Shown here piece after piece: positions 47,165 to 56,237 of a stretch of 64,000 bases of DNA (its first letter is position 1; every line of letters begins with the position of its first letter). Source of the stretch: Legionella erythra (lineage in GTDB: Bacteria; Pseudomonadota; Gammaproteobacteria; Legionellales; Legionellaceae); assembly GCF_001467615.1 (NCBI RefSeq), contig NZ_LNYA01000001.1:62001-126000 (forward strand). The letters run 5' to 3'. The notes below the pieces were generated by a model, which saw only the letters and a program-made list of their open reading frames with translations, had not been told where the DNA came from and did not search any database. The translations under genes were made by a program, and so were the position numbers.

Positions 47165-48213
47165 ATGATAACCATAAAGAATTAATCAGTATTGGCTTGA
47201 CCATCAGTATTGTGTTGCTGGCACTCTTTATTATTCACCGTTTCATTCCATCCATCATCTGGGCCGCCATCATTGCTATTGCCACTTACCCCCTCTATAA
47301 ACGCTGGCGCCATTTTTTTGCTTCCCAGGATACCTGGGCTGCCTTGCTGTTTACGACGTTGTTGGCCTTGCTGTTCATCTTGCCATTAAGCTGGTTAGTA
47401 AGCCTTTTGGTCAAGGAGTCCCAATTATTCATCAATTATCTGCAGACGTTAAATAAAGAGGGCGGCGAAGCACCGGCCATGCTAAGGCAGATTCCAATCA
47501 TCGGCAGTGATTTGACAGCTTACTGGAATGATAAGATCGGCAAACCCGGCAGTGTCCGAAACCTGTTGTCCAACATGCATCTGTCGCTTACCCCCGCGAG
47601 CTACTACATCAAGCAGATTGGTATTAATCTGGCGCATCGTGGTTTTCAGGTTGGGTTTACCCTGCTGACTCTGTTTTTCTTTTTCCGTGATGGAGACAAA
47701 TTATATAAACAGATTAGCCATATTGGCGAATACTGTCTGGGGGACCGCTGGTTTCGTTTTTCAGCTCGCCTGCCGTCAGCACTCAGGGGAACGGTAAACG
47801 GGACAATTGTCGTGGGATTGGGCGTGGGTGTGTTAATGGGTATTTGTTATGAACTGGTCAATTTCCCTGCCCCGACACTCATTGGCTTTATTACTGCATT
47901 GGCGGCGATGATTCCTTTTGTGGCTCCGGTGGTCTTTGTGGCTGTGGCCTTGGTTTTAATTGCCAGCGGCAGCATGATCAGCGCAATTATTGTGTTGGTT
48001 TGGGGAACCATTGTTATGTTTGTCGCAGACCATTTTGTTAAACCGGTATTGATAGGCGGAGCAATCGAGCTTCCCTTTCTGGCTGTTCTCTTTGGTATTC
48101 TCGGCGGGGTTGAAACTTTAGGCCTGTTGGGACTATTCATCGGACCAATGATCATGGTGCTGTTCATCACCTTGTGGCAGGAGCCTCAGGAATTGCACGC
48201 ACGTCAGGCATAA
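47161..48213 (+). CDS. AI-2E family transporter (PerM-like)
   Basis: A 350-residue membrane protein of the AI-2 exporter/PerM family, with about eight transmembrane helices and a soluble stretch between helices 3 and 4. Family blocks include VGLGVGVLMG, the PTLIGFITALAAMIPFVAP region and ELPFLAVLFGILGGVETLGLLGLFIGP near the end. Substrates in the family range from autoinducer-2 to ions; the role here is open. It ends the glyA run. Confidence 0.88.
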   Translation: MNDNHKELISIGLTISIVLLALFIIHRFIPSIIWAAIIAIATYPLYKRWRHFFASQDTWAALLFTTLLALLFILPLSWLVSLLVKESQLFINYLQTLNKEGGEAPAMLRQIPIIGSDLTAYWNDKIGKPGSVRNLLSNMHLSLTPASYYIKQIGINLAHRGFQVGFTLLTLFFFFRDGDKLYKQISHIGEYCLGDRWFRFSARLPSALRGTVNGTIVVGLGVGVLMGICYELVNFPAPTLIGFITALAAMIPFVAPVVFVAVALVLIASGSMISAIIVLVWGTIVMFVADHFVKPVLIGGAIELPFLAVLFGILGGVETLGLLGLFIGPMIMVLFITLWQEPQELHARQA

Positions 48214-48313
48214 CAGTTAACATCAGCCCCTTGTATTTTATACGCTAACCCCCATGTAGGGAGTAGATAAAGGGGGCGAATGCTTTTGCGTTCAATGGCT
48301 TCAAGAGGTAAAT

Positions 48314-48580
48314 ATGAATAAAGATTGGCCCACGCGCGACCGAGACATGCATATTGCGCAACAAATCATGGAACAATATGCCAATGAGCATAACAGCGAC
48401 TCATTAGGCTTATTTGAGTTGGTGGTAAATCAGGAAGAAAAGCGGATGAATTTTCGTTTATCCGCTTGGGTATTAACCTTGGCTGAGCATTTTAAATCAC
48501 TTTATGGCGACACGCAGGGTGATTTTGTCACCCGTCAGGTTATTACCCGTTGTCTGATTCAGGGGCAAACCGTGCATTGA
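48314..48580 (+). CDS. Small protein, unknown
   Basis: An 88-residue, acidic, probably helical protein (MNKDWPTRDRDMHIAQQIMEQYANEHNSD...). It has no cysteine pair, signal or membrane segment, and I recognise no family. The ATG after AAGAGGTAAAT and a sensible amino-acid composition support it as real. It is 100 bases after perM and may have its own promoter. Confidence 0.6.
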   Translation: MNKDWPTRDRDMHIAQQIMEQYANEHNSDSLGLFELVVNQEEKRMNFRLSAWVLTLAEHFKSLYGDTQGDFVTRQVITRCLIQGQTVH

Positions 48581-48640
48581 TCAGGCTTTTGAGGCACAGT
48601 TTTTTACACTGTGCCGTCGCGGCGAATTCCTGAGGCCGGC

Positions 48641-49378
48641 CTAAAAAAACGCCATGTATTTTTGGTAATCACTCTTGAAGGCTTCGCTTGCCTCATAGTC
48701 CGCTATTGCCCGATTAATTTCATTTAATAATACCAAGTTGTTGCGATTCACGGCGACACCTAAACCAAAACCATAGGCAAACGGTTTACCCAAGGCTGTC
48801 AAGGCGCCCGAAGACTGAGTTTGCCAATACAGGGCGGTTGGGGCATCCATTAAAGCCAATTCAATCTCGCCATCATGTAAAGCGACAATGACATCATCCA
48901 AATTATCATAGAGAGCAATTTGCGGGTTGCTTATCAGGCTGGCCAGCACATCCGGGAATACGGTTCCCCCCTCGACCCCAATTTTACGATCTTTAAACAG
49001 GGAAATTTGAAACGGTTCTTTTGCCAGTTCGGTACGGCCTAAAAAACGCGACTCGCTGATGAGGTAGGGGATAGAAAAATTCACTTTCGTCAACCGTTCG
49101 GATGTAATAATGATGGATCCCACCGCCGCTTCCGCCTGGCCGCTTTCGACGGCATCTAATAAACGATTAAAAGGCATGGGTTTGTATTGGCAGGTGCGAT
49201 TGATGCGCTGGCAAATATTTTCCATCATGGCTATATCAAAACCATACAATTGCGAATTGGCTCCGCGAAGCACAAACGGTGGGGAAAAATTATCAACCGC
49301 GACAACCAAAGGCGGCCCTGCCGAGTGCACAGGCAATGCCAGCAACAGCAAAAAGGTAAGCAGTAGTCGGGCTATCAT
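48641..49378 (-). CDS. Periplasmic amino acid-binding protein (SBP family 3)
   Basis: A 245-residue solute-binding protein. A signal peptide (MIARLLLTFLLLLALPVHSAG) precedes a family 3 binding domain: NFSPPFVLRGANSQLYGFDIAMMENICQ (about 30-57), AAVGSIIITSERLTKVNFS, and FGLGVAVNRNN. Such proteins deliver polar amino acids to an ABC permease, or sit in sensor roles. No ABC partner is adjacent. Confidence 0.88.
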   Translation of the reverse strand: MIARLLLTFLLLLALPVHSAGPPLVVAVDNFSPPFVLRGANSQLYGFDIAMMENICQRINRTCQYKPMPFNRLLDAVESGQAEAAVGSIIITSERLTKVNFSIPYLISESRFLGRTELAKEPFQISLFKDRKIGVEGGTVFPDVLASLISNPQIALYDNLDDVIVALHDGEIELALMDAPTALYWQTQSSGALTALGKPFAYGFGLGVAVNRNNLVLLNEINRAIADYEASEAFKSDYQKYMAFF

Positions 49379-49708
49379 CTGTTTTAAACTCCATTGACTG
49401 TTCCATCTAGTCAGTATAGCGTTATCTTAAAGGCTGTACCATGTGAAACGTCAGCTAAAAACAACCATGACTCAGGAGACGAATGCCTTGATTTTATGGA
49501 CTTGCCTGGTGGGCTTAACGATTGAAAAATCGCCTCATCGGGCGTGGGGGTTTATCCTGTACCCGGCAATAATGCGGTCTTTGTGACAGAAATAAAAATC
49601 CTGCAAGCGCTTGATTTTTGCCAGAACAATTTTGTAAATTGTTGTTTGTTTACAATAATCATTTTTCGCTGAAATGCAAGGCGAACTGCAACCGATACCA
49701 AGGAATTT
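49379..49708. other. Divergent intergenic region
   Basis: A 330-base region between the solute-binding gene (minus) and the methyltransferase gene (plus), becoming AT-rich near the latter. It holds a palindrome, AACAATTT and AAATTGTT around TGT at 49625-49643, 66 bases before the methyltransferase start. No short gene or RNA recognised. Confidence 0.5.
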
Positions 49709-50467
49709 ATGCTAAAATCAAACCGTGAAGCTTACCTGAATCTTTGCACGCAATTTTATGATTTAAGCCGACCCGTTCCCCCTGAAGATGCCTATCAGTT
49801 TTACCGTGCCTATGTGAAAGAAGCCAAAGGGCTTATTCTCGAACCCATGTGCGGTTCGGGTCGTTTTTTACTGCCTCTGATAGAGGAAGGGTTTAATGTC
49901 CATGGATTTGACGCCAGCGAACACATGGTGACTGCGTTAAATACCAAGGCGCAAATTAAAAATCTCGAACCATTTGTCTGGATGGATTTTGTCGAGACAT
50001 TGTCGCGTCCGACCCAGTACAACCTTATTTTTATACCCACTGGCTCCTTTGGGTTGATTACGCCCATTGATAAAATTGAGCGGTCGTTAAAGACCCTGTA
50101 TGAACACCTCGAAGACAAAGGTATTTTACTGTTTGAAGTGGAAACGTCCTTTTCCCTGCCGCCTTTAGGCATTTGGCGCGGCTCAATATGGGAAAGACCG
50201 GATGGCAACACCATCATTGCAAGCCAGCTTGTCAATCTCAACAATTCCATCTGCCATGCCGTTGGCCGCTATGAATTGGTGGAAATGAATTCGATTATCC
50301 ACACTGAAATAGAAGAATTTAAACTCAGGCTTTATGATAATCCGTCCATTTTGATTGAAATTCTAAGGCAGGTTGGCTTTAAAAAAATTAAAATGATGAA
50401 GGCTTATGACCGCAATGAAAAACCGGGTCAAAACGATGCATCGATTCTTTTTGAATGCAGAAAATAA
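49709..50467 (+). CDS. Class I SAM-dependent methyltransferase
   Basis: A 252-residue methyltransferase. Motif I is LEPMCGSGRFLLPL (about 38-51), followed by GFNVHGFDASEHMV with the acidic residue that holds the SAM ribose (Asp about 63). Later strands (NLIFIPTGSFGLI) fit the fold. Substrate unknown. It is 12 bases upstream of a VOC-family gene and probably in one transcript with it and glnE. Confidence 0.85.
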   Translation: MLKSNREAYLNLCTQFYDLSRPVPPEDAYQFYRAYVKEAKGLILEPMCGSGRFLLPLIEEGFNVHGFDASEHMVTALNTKAQIKNLEPFVWMDFVETLSRPTQYNLIFIPTGSFGLITPIDKIERSLKTLYEHLEDKGILLFEVETSFSLPPLGIWRGSIWERPDGNTIIASQLVNLNNSICHAVGRYELVEMNSIIHTEIEEFKLRLYDNPSILIEILRQVGFKKIKMMKAYDRNEKPGQNDASILFECRK

Positions 50468-50479
50468 GGAGCAGGCGCA

Positions 50480-50917
50480 ATGGACAGCAATCAGGAACGC
50501 CAGATGTTTGTTAATTTGCCGGTTAAAGAGTTGTCTAAAACCATCCACTTTTTCAAACAACTGGGATTTGAATTTAATCCGCAGTTTACGGATGAAAACG
50601 CGACGTGTATGGTGATTGGCAAGCATAATTTTGCCATGCTGTTGACGGAGAAATTTTTCAAGGGTTTTACACCGCACCATGAGATTGCCGATGCACAATT
50701 GAGCAAGGAAGTGCTGGTGGCTGTGTCCCTGGAAAGCCGTGAAGCCGTGGATGCCATGATGAAACAGGCGATTGCTGCCGGCGGTAAGGAATATCGACCC
50801 AGGCAAGATATGGGGTGGATGTACGGCCGCGCCTTTCAGGATATCGATGGCCATGTCTGGGAGCCCTTCTACATGGACATGAGCGCCATGCCGAATGATA
50901 TGAAAAAGATGGATTAA
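50480..50917 (+). CDS. VOC-family (glyoxalase/bleomycin resistance fold) protein
   Basis: A 145-residue protein with two beta-alpha-beta-beta-beta units: FVNLPVKELSKTIHFFKQLGFEF opens the first, and GRAFQDIDGHVWEPFYMDM closes the second with the Glu that is often a metal ligand. It resembles the predicted lactoylglutathione lyase-like group (YaeR/PhnB neighbours); no activity can be assigned. ATG after AAGGAGCAGGCGCA. Confidence 0.87.
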   Translation: MDSNQERQMFVNLPVKELSKTIHFFKQLGFEFNPQFTDENATCMVIGKHNFAMLLTEKFFKGFTPHHEIADAQLSKEVLVAVSLESREAVDAMMKQAIAAGGKEYRPRQDMGWMYGRAFQDIDGHVWEPFYMDMSAMPNDMKKMD

Positions 50918-50919
50918 GC

Positions 50920-53700
50920 GTGGATGCAGGCAGCTTGCTTCCAGGCGATATTTCTCCATTACTGCACAACCGGGCAGCCTTGTTTGAGCGGCATTTTGCT
51001 TCGCTCAATCACCCTTTGCGGACCACTGTCTGTCAATTGCTGGTGGTCAGCGATTACGCCTGCCGTCAATTGGATACACTGACTGAGCTATTAAAAACCG
51101 ATGATGGCCTTCATGAGTTATCCTGTGAGGATTATCACCGCCTGGCCAACGAATTGCTGCCTGAAGCAACGCCTGGTTCCTTCCCGCGCCAGCTTCGCCA
51201 GTTCCGCCACCGGCATTTTCTGCGTCTTATGCTGCGTGAGTATGCAGGTCTTGCCAGCACGGAAAGCACCATGAGCAGCTGGTCTCATTGTGCGGATGCT
51301 CTGGTTTTAATCACGTTGCAATTTTGCTATCAGGAACTGGCACCACGGGTTGGTTTCCCCTGCGATCCCGCTGGCAATCAAGCCTGCCTCTATACGATTG
51401 CGATGGGAAAACTGGGTGGGCAGGAGCTCAATTATTCCTCCGATATTGATTTGATTTTTGCTTACTCGGCGTCCGGCTATACGAATGGACCGCAATCAAT
51501 CAGTAATCAGCAGTACTATACCAAAGTAGTGCAACTGTTTATGCAATTGTTTCAGGAGCCAACGCCTGAAGGCTTCGTGTTTCGTGTGGATTTACGCCTG
51601 CGTCCCAATGGAGAAAGCGGGGCATTGGTGAGTTCTCTGACGGCGCTTGAAACCTATTATCAGGAGCAGGGGCGGGATTGGGAGCGTTATGCCATGGCCA
51701 AAGCGCGGGTTATCGCTCGGCCAAATGAAGAGCCCCCGGCCTGGTTTGAGCGTCTGATTATACCGTTTGTTTATCGTCGTTATGTGGATTTTTCCGTCAT
51801 CGAATCCCTGCGCAGCATGAAGGCTTTAATCGAGCGCGAAATCGAGCTTAACCCCAGACTCAATGACATTAAGCGGGGTTTAGGCGGGATTCGCGAAATT
51901 GAATTTGTGATTCAGAATATCCAGCTCATTCGCGGTGGACGCCTGCCGCCCCTGCGCCAGCAGAATGCGCTCAAAGCCCTGGAGGCTTTACGGCGTTGCA
52001 AGCTGCTGCCGCGCACGGGCATTTTACGTGAAGCCTATCTTTTTTTGCGCAAACTGGAAAATTGCTTACAAAGTGAAAATGACCAACAGACCCATGCTTT
52101 ACCCACTAACCCGCTTAAACAGGCGCAAATTGCTCTGGCGATGGGTTATGCCGGCTTCACTGATCTGCTGAGTCGCCTGCATCAATTTCAACGGATAGTC
52201 AGTACCACGTTTCATACGGCCTTAGGCCGTATGGATGCTTATGACGATGGCGAACGGTTGCTCAGCCATCAATTGATGAGTCTTTGGCAAGGGCATATTG
52301 AAAGCGGGATGGCGGTGAATCTGCTATCCAGTTTAGGCTATCAGAACGCAGCACGCTGCTATCAGATGGTTCATGCCTTCCGTCATTCGCCGCGATGCCG
52401 GCGTCTTAATCAGGCAGCGCGCATGCGGCTTGATCGTTTTATTGTGTTGCTATTGCAGGAATTAACCCAGGTTCCTGATGCCGAAACCGTTTTATTGCAG
52501 GTCATGCATCTGCTTGAAAACATTGTCGGTCGAAGTGCTTATCTTGCGCTCCTGACTGAAAATCCTCAGGCTTTAAAGGAATTACTGCATTGGTTCAGAG
52601 AGAGCCCTTTTATTACCGCGCTGTTGGTGAATCATCCTTTTTTAATGGAAGTGTTGCTGGATAAAGAGCGTGATTGGCGTGCGCCGAGCCGTAATCAATT
52701 GGCTCAACAATTGGCTATTCAATTGAGTCATGCCAGTGAAATTGACGCACAGGAGGATGCACTGCGGCAATTTAAGCTAACCCAATGGCTGCTTGCTGCC
52801 CGGGCTGAAATGGATGGCCGCATGGATGCCGTCAAGGCCGGACGTTTCCTGGCTGATGTCGCGGAAGTGATTGTGGTTCAGGTCCTTCATCATGCCTGCC
52901 GCGAATTGAGCCTGCGTTATCCGGAAATGGCCAGTATCAAAAACCGTTTTGATGTGATTGCTTATGGCAAACTCGGCAGTATGGAAATGAATTACAATTC
53001 CGATTTGGATTTGGTATTTGTCCATGATGTCCCTTTTGAACAGGAAGGCCTGGTTAACCGCCTGTCGCAAAAAATCATTCACATGTTAACGACGCGTTCC
53101 CAATTTGGCGTTCTATATGCGGTGGATACGCGCCTTAGACCCTCCGGTTCTGCCGGATTATTGGTGAGCCCCTTGACGGCTTTTCTGGAATATCAGCGCA
53201 AACAGGCATGGACCTGGGAGCATCAGGCCTTGATTCGTAGCCGTGTAATCTATGGGAATAAAAAAAGCCGACAATTGTTTAATCAATTAAAAAAGGACAT
53301 CCTGCTTCTGCCGCGCGAGCGTCAGAAAACCGCGGAGGAAGTACAAGCCATGCGGGAAAAAATGAGCCGCAATCTGGCGAAAGAGGGGGGTAATGACATC
53401 AAGCATGCTCAGGGAGGGCTGATTGATTTGGAGTTTGTGGTGCAATGTTTAGTGTTATGCAGTGCGCAGCCGCCTTTAGCGCGCTACACGAACACCCTGC
53501 AGCTTCTTCAACAACTGGCCCTTGCCAAAAAAATAAGCCCCCATCGTTTTAATCGGCTTCAAGAGGCCTACAAAGCCTATCACAAATTGCTGCATCATCA
53601 ATTACTCGGATTGCATGTTGACAGTAAACATTTGACAAACCATCAACAACGCGTGCAGAAAATCAGCGCGGCCATTTATAAATCGAAATTAAATCCTTGA
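50920..53700 (+). CDS. glnE: Glutamine synthetase adenylyltransferase/deadenylase
   Basis: A 926-residue bifunctional enzyme that controls glutamine synthetase by adding and removing AMP on a tyrosine. There are two nucleotidyltransferase domains. The N-terminal one (deadenylylase) has GKLGGQELNYSSDIDLIF (about 163-180), and the C-terminal one (adenylylase) has GKLGSMEMNYNSDLDLVF (about 685-702). Helical GlnD/PII-linked segments lie between and after them. The start is GTG at 50920, two bases after the VOC gene; the length is close to the 946 of E. coli. Confidence 0.94.
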   Translation: MDAGSLLPGDISPLLHNRAALFERHFASLNHPLRTTVCQLLVVSDYACRQLDTLTELLKTDDGLHELSCEDYHRLANELLPEATPGSFPRQLRQFRHRHFLRLMLREYAGLASTESTMSSWSHCADALVLITLQFCYQELAPRVGFPCDPAGNQACLYTIAMGKLGGQELNYSSDIDLIFAYSASGYTNGPQSISNQQYYTKVVQLFMQLFQEPTPEGFVFRVDLRLRPNGESGALVSSLTALETYYQEQGRDWERYAMAKARVIARPNEEPPAWFERLIIPFVYRRYVDFSVIESLRSMKALIEREIELNPRLNDIKRGLGGIREIEFVIQNIQLIRGGRLPPLRQQNALKALEALRRCKLLPRTGILREAYLFLRKLENCLQSENDQQTHALPTNPLKQAQIALAMGYAGFTDLLSRLHQFQRIVSTTFHTALGRMDAYDDGERLLSHQLMSLWQGHIESGMAVNLLSSLGYQNAARCYQMVHAFRHSPRCRRLNQAARMRLDRFIVLLLQELTQVPDAETVLLQVMHLLENIVGRSAYLALLTENPQALKELLHWFRESPFITALLVNHPFLMEVLLDKERDWRAPSRNQLAQQLAIQLSHASEIDAQEDALRQFKLTQWLLAARAEMDGRMDAVKAGRFLADVAEVIVVQVLHHACRELSLRYPEMASIKNRFDVIAYGKLGSMEMNYNSDLDLVFVHDVPFEQEGLVNRLSQKIIHMLTTRSQFGVLYAVDTRLRPSGSAGLLVSPLTAFLEYQRKQAWTWEHQALIRSRVIYGNKKSRQLFNQLKKDILLLPRERQKTAEEVQAMREKMSRNLAKEGGNDIKHAQGGLIDLEFVVQCLVLCSAQPPLARYTNTLQLLQQLALAKKISPHRFNRLQEAYKAYHKLLHHQLLGLHVDSKHLTNHQQRVQKISAAIYKSKLNP

Positions 53701-53754
53701 TTGAGCCGGACGGAATTTGCCTGCTACGTAAAGCCCAGAAATTTTCAACGAATT

Positions 53755-53786
53755 TATAATCTTTTTTTGATCAAATAGTTTATAAT
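53755..53786 (+). promoter_or_regulatory. Possible promoter(s) of the unknown gene at 53820
   Basis: Two TATAAT hexamers (53755-53760 and 53781-53786) lie in an AT-rich stretch before the gene. Neither has a convincing -35, so only a promoter region is claimed. Confidence 0.35.
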
Positions 53787-53819
53787 ATGTGTTCTGTGTT
53801 GATTGAATGAGCTATTGAT

Positions 53820-54779
53820 ATGAGTGTTGCATCCAACATTTCGGGCATTCTTAGTGTTGATAAGGCAATCAGATGCAAACAGCTATTATCAACGATTAAG
53901 CAATTGCAGCAGGATGAACTGATGGATTGCTTTTCGTTTTTTATGGGTAATGACCCAATCCAGGAATTCGACTTTAGCCCTTATCAGGCAACTAAACCTT
54001 TTGTATTGGTTGGAACCTCTATTTTTGGCGCCATTGCCCTTGCTGGTCATTTAGGAGAAAAACTAAGTACCCCGCCACAAGTGGTTATTGTTGATCTGAG
54101 CCATCAGGTCGCCAGGAGTTGGGATTTGATTAAAGCTTATTTTAAGACCAGTACAGAAACCCAACCCGAACAATTTGTAAACGGGTTTTGCAAGATGTTA
54201 CAGAAAAATAAATCCAATGAATTTTCCATGGACGGGGATTCTCAGGACTTACATCCTTTTTTACTTGGACTTATTGATCAATGCGGGTTTTTGCGTTTTA
54301 AGCAGTTAGTCACTGACGCTCTGATTCTCAAGCAAAGCTGGGGAGATGAAGCCACGTTTCGCCACATTCGAAACGTTTATCAGGATATGGACATTGTTGC
54401 TTATCCATCCAATATTATCCATAGTATCGGTGATTTAAAAACGCAAAAAGAGGTGGCTCATTGCGTTCATATCTTACAACCCGTGTTCTCTATTCAAACC
54501 AATTTAGAGCAAGGCGAACCCAGTCAATTGCATGTAATGACAGATCATTCGATAAAGGCCATTATGAAAACCCTGGGACCTGGTCCTTTTCTTGAAGCGG
54601 ACGATAAACTCGCCTTTGAAAAAGAGTTTTTAACAGTTAGTCCGAACTCGACGGGTGTAAAATGGACATCCGAAAGCGCTCCCGGTCTGTTATTTTATCA
54701 ACCGGCGCACAACACCGGCGATTCAAAAGTTGAAACAGATTGCGGAGCAACCACGATTACGTCAGCTTATGAAGTGTAG
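53820..54779 (+). CDS. Unknown cytoplasmic protein, Rossmann-like; possible effector
   Basis: A 319-residue protein without signal peptide or membrane helix. The stretch PFVLVGTSIFGAIALAGHL (about 60-78) followed by QVVIVDLS (about 86-93) looks like the first strands of a Rossmann or methyltransferase-like fold, and MDIVAYPSNIIHSI (about 190-203) could be the fourth strand. No classical SAM motif is present, so activity is not claimed. It stands alone behind an AT-rich promoter region, convergent to rimO, with lower GC by eye than its neighbours, which in Legionella is common for effectors. Confidence 0.65.
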   Translation: MSVASNISGILSVDKAIRCKQLLSTIKQLQQDELMDCFSFFMGNDPIQEFDFSPYQATKPFVLVGTSIFGAIALAGHLGEKLSTPPQVVIVDLSHQVARSWDLIKAYFKTSTETQPEQFVNGFCKMLQKNKSNEFSMDGDSQDLHPFLLGLIDQCGFLRFKQLVTDALILKQSWGDEATFRHIRNVYQDMDIVAYPSNIIHSIGDLKTQKEVAHCVHILQPVFSIQTNLEQGEPSQLHVMTDHSIKAIMKTLGPGPFLEADDKLAFEKEFLTVSPNSTGVKWTSESAPGLLFYQPAHNTGDSKVETDCGATTITSAYEV

Positions 54780-54782
54780 ATG

Positions 54783-54797
54783 GCGCCCTCAGGGCGC
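54783..54797. terminator. Short GC-rich hairpin between convergent genes
   Basis: GCGCCC and GGGCGC pair around TCA between the stops of the unknown gene and rimO. There is no T tract in either direction; probably a bidirectional stop aid at best. Confidence 0.35.
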
Positions 54798-54803
54798 TGC
54801 GGC

Positions 54804-56111
54804 TTAATCGAATTCCGCGTATAAATCATAATCATCGCTGTCAACAATGGTGACCTCGACCAAGCTTCCTGCTTGAATGGATTCGTTAGCGGGCAGGTAA
54901 ACCAGGCCATCGATTTCGGGGGCATCGCTTTTGCTGCGGGCAATAATCCCATCGTCTTCAACGCGATCCACCAGAACGGTTTGGCGGCTGCCGATTTTGG
55001 CTTCAAGTTTGCTGCGGCTTATCTCCGCCTGAACCTGCATAAAGCGGTGGTAGCGTTCTTCCTTAATTTCTTCCGGTACTGGAGAGGGTAACAGGTTGGC
55101 TTTCGCGCCTTCGACGGGGGAGTACTTAAAACAACCCACGCGATCCAGCTGGGCTTCCTTGAGAAAATCGAGCAACTCGGAGAATTCCTCCTCGGTTTCA
55201 CCGGGGAATCCGACAATAAAGGTGGAGCGCAGGGTAATGTCTGGGCAAATGTCCCGCCATGCATTAATGCGGGCTAAGGTATTTTCACTGCTGGCAGGCC
55301 GCTTCATGGCTTTTAACACCCGGCTGTTGGCATGTTGCAACGGAATATCGAGATAGGGAAGAATCAGCCCGTCACGCATCAGGGGAATAATGTCATCGAC
55401 ATGAGGATAGGGGTAAACATAGTGCAGGCGAACCCACAAGCCTAACTCACCCAACTGCTGACAGAGGTCATAAAAACGGGTTTGGACGCTTTTGCCCTGC
55501 CATTCAACGGCCTGATAACGGGTATCGACACCGTAAGCACTGGTATCCTGAGAAATCACCAGCAATTCCTGAACCCCGGCTTCTTTCAGACGTTTCGCTT
55601 CCGATAAAACCTGAGCCAGGGGATAGCTTTGCAATTTGCCGCGCATGGTTGGGATAATGCAGAATGTGCATTTTTGATTGCAGCCTTCTGAAATTTTTAA
55701 ATAGGCATAATGGCGCGGGGTTAATTTGATGCCTTGCGGGGGTACCAATTGGGTAAAGGGATCAGCCGGAGGCGGCAAATGGCGATGGACCGCACGAACC
55801 ACGTCCTCATAAGCATGGGCACCGCTGATGTGAAGCACGTCAGGGCAGGCCTCACGAATTAAATCTGCCTTGGCCCCAAGGCAACCGGTCACAATCACCC
55901 GGCCATTCTCGGCCATGGCTTCCTTGATGGTATCGAGCGATTCAGTCACGGCCGCATCGATAAAACCGCAGGTATTAACGACAACGACGCCGGCATCTTC
56001 ATAGGTGGATACCAGATCATAGCCCTGCGCCCGCAGCTGGGTGATGATGCGTTCAGAGTCCACTAAGGCTTTGGGACAACCCAGACTGACAAAACCCACG
56101 CGATGATTCAT
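54804..56111 (-). CDS. rimO: Ribosomal protein S12 methylthiotransferase RimO
   Basis: A 435-residue radical-SAM enzyme that methylthiolates Asp89 of ribosomal protein S12. The N-terminal UPF0004 domain has its three cluster cysteines (SLGCPKA, NTCGF, VTGCLGA), the radical SAM motif is CNQKCTFC (about 144-151), and a TRAM domain ends the protein (about 368-435). SLGCPKA and [10 protein letters not shown] distinguish it as RimO rather than MiaB. Confidence 0.96.
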   Translation of the reverse strand: MNHRVGFVSLGCPKALVDSERIITQLRAQGYDLVSTYEDAGVVVVNTCGFIDAAVTESLDTIKEAMAENGRVIVTGCLGAKADLIREACPDVLHISGAHAYEDVVRAVHRHLPPPADPFTQLVPPQGIKLTPRHYAYLKISEGCNQKCTFCIIPTMRGKLQSYPLAQVLSEAKRLKEAGVQELLVISQDTSAYGVDTRYQAVEWQGKSVQTRFYDLCQQLGELGLWVRLHYVYPYPHVDDIIPLMRDGLILPYLDIPLQHANSRVLKAMKRPASSENTLARINAWRDICPDITLRSTFIVGFPGETEEEFSELLDFLKEAQLDRVGCFKYSPVEGAKANLLPSPVPEEIKEERYHRFMQVQAEISRSKLEAKIGSRQTVLVDRVEDDGIIARSKSDAPEIDGLVYLPANESIQAGSLVEVTIVDSDDYDLYAEFD

Positions 56112-56139
56112 GTTTATTCCTCAATACTGTGTGACAAGG

Positions 56140-56158
56140 TTGCCTTTTCCCAAGGCAA
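56140..56158. repeat. Inverted repeat between dsbD and rimO
   Basis: TTGCCTT and AAGGCAA pair around TTCCC in the rimO leader on the minus strand, starting 29 bases from the rimO start codon. It may be a leader hairpin; no T tract suitable for a terminator. Confidence 0.35.
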
Positions 56159-56197
56159 GCTGATAGGCAATTGGCTAACTGTAAAAAAAGTGGGCTA

Positions 56198-56227
56198 ATT
56201 ATACGCTTGTGCAGGGCAATTTGTCTA
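56198..56227 (-). promoter_or_regulatory. Predicted rimO promoter
   Basis: On the minus strand TAGACA (56222-56227) and a perfect TATAAT (56198-56203) are spaced by 18 bases, in the 126-base gap after dsbD. This suggests rimO has its own sigma-70 promoter. Confidence 0.6.
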
Positions 56228-56237
56228 ATTTTAAATG

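Noticed and set aside
50363-50959. A 198-codon open frame opposite the VOC gene
   Set aside because: It covers parts of three real genes on the other strand, including the VOC gene with its clear motifs.
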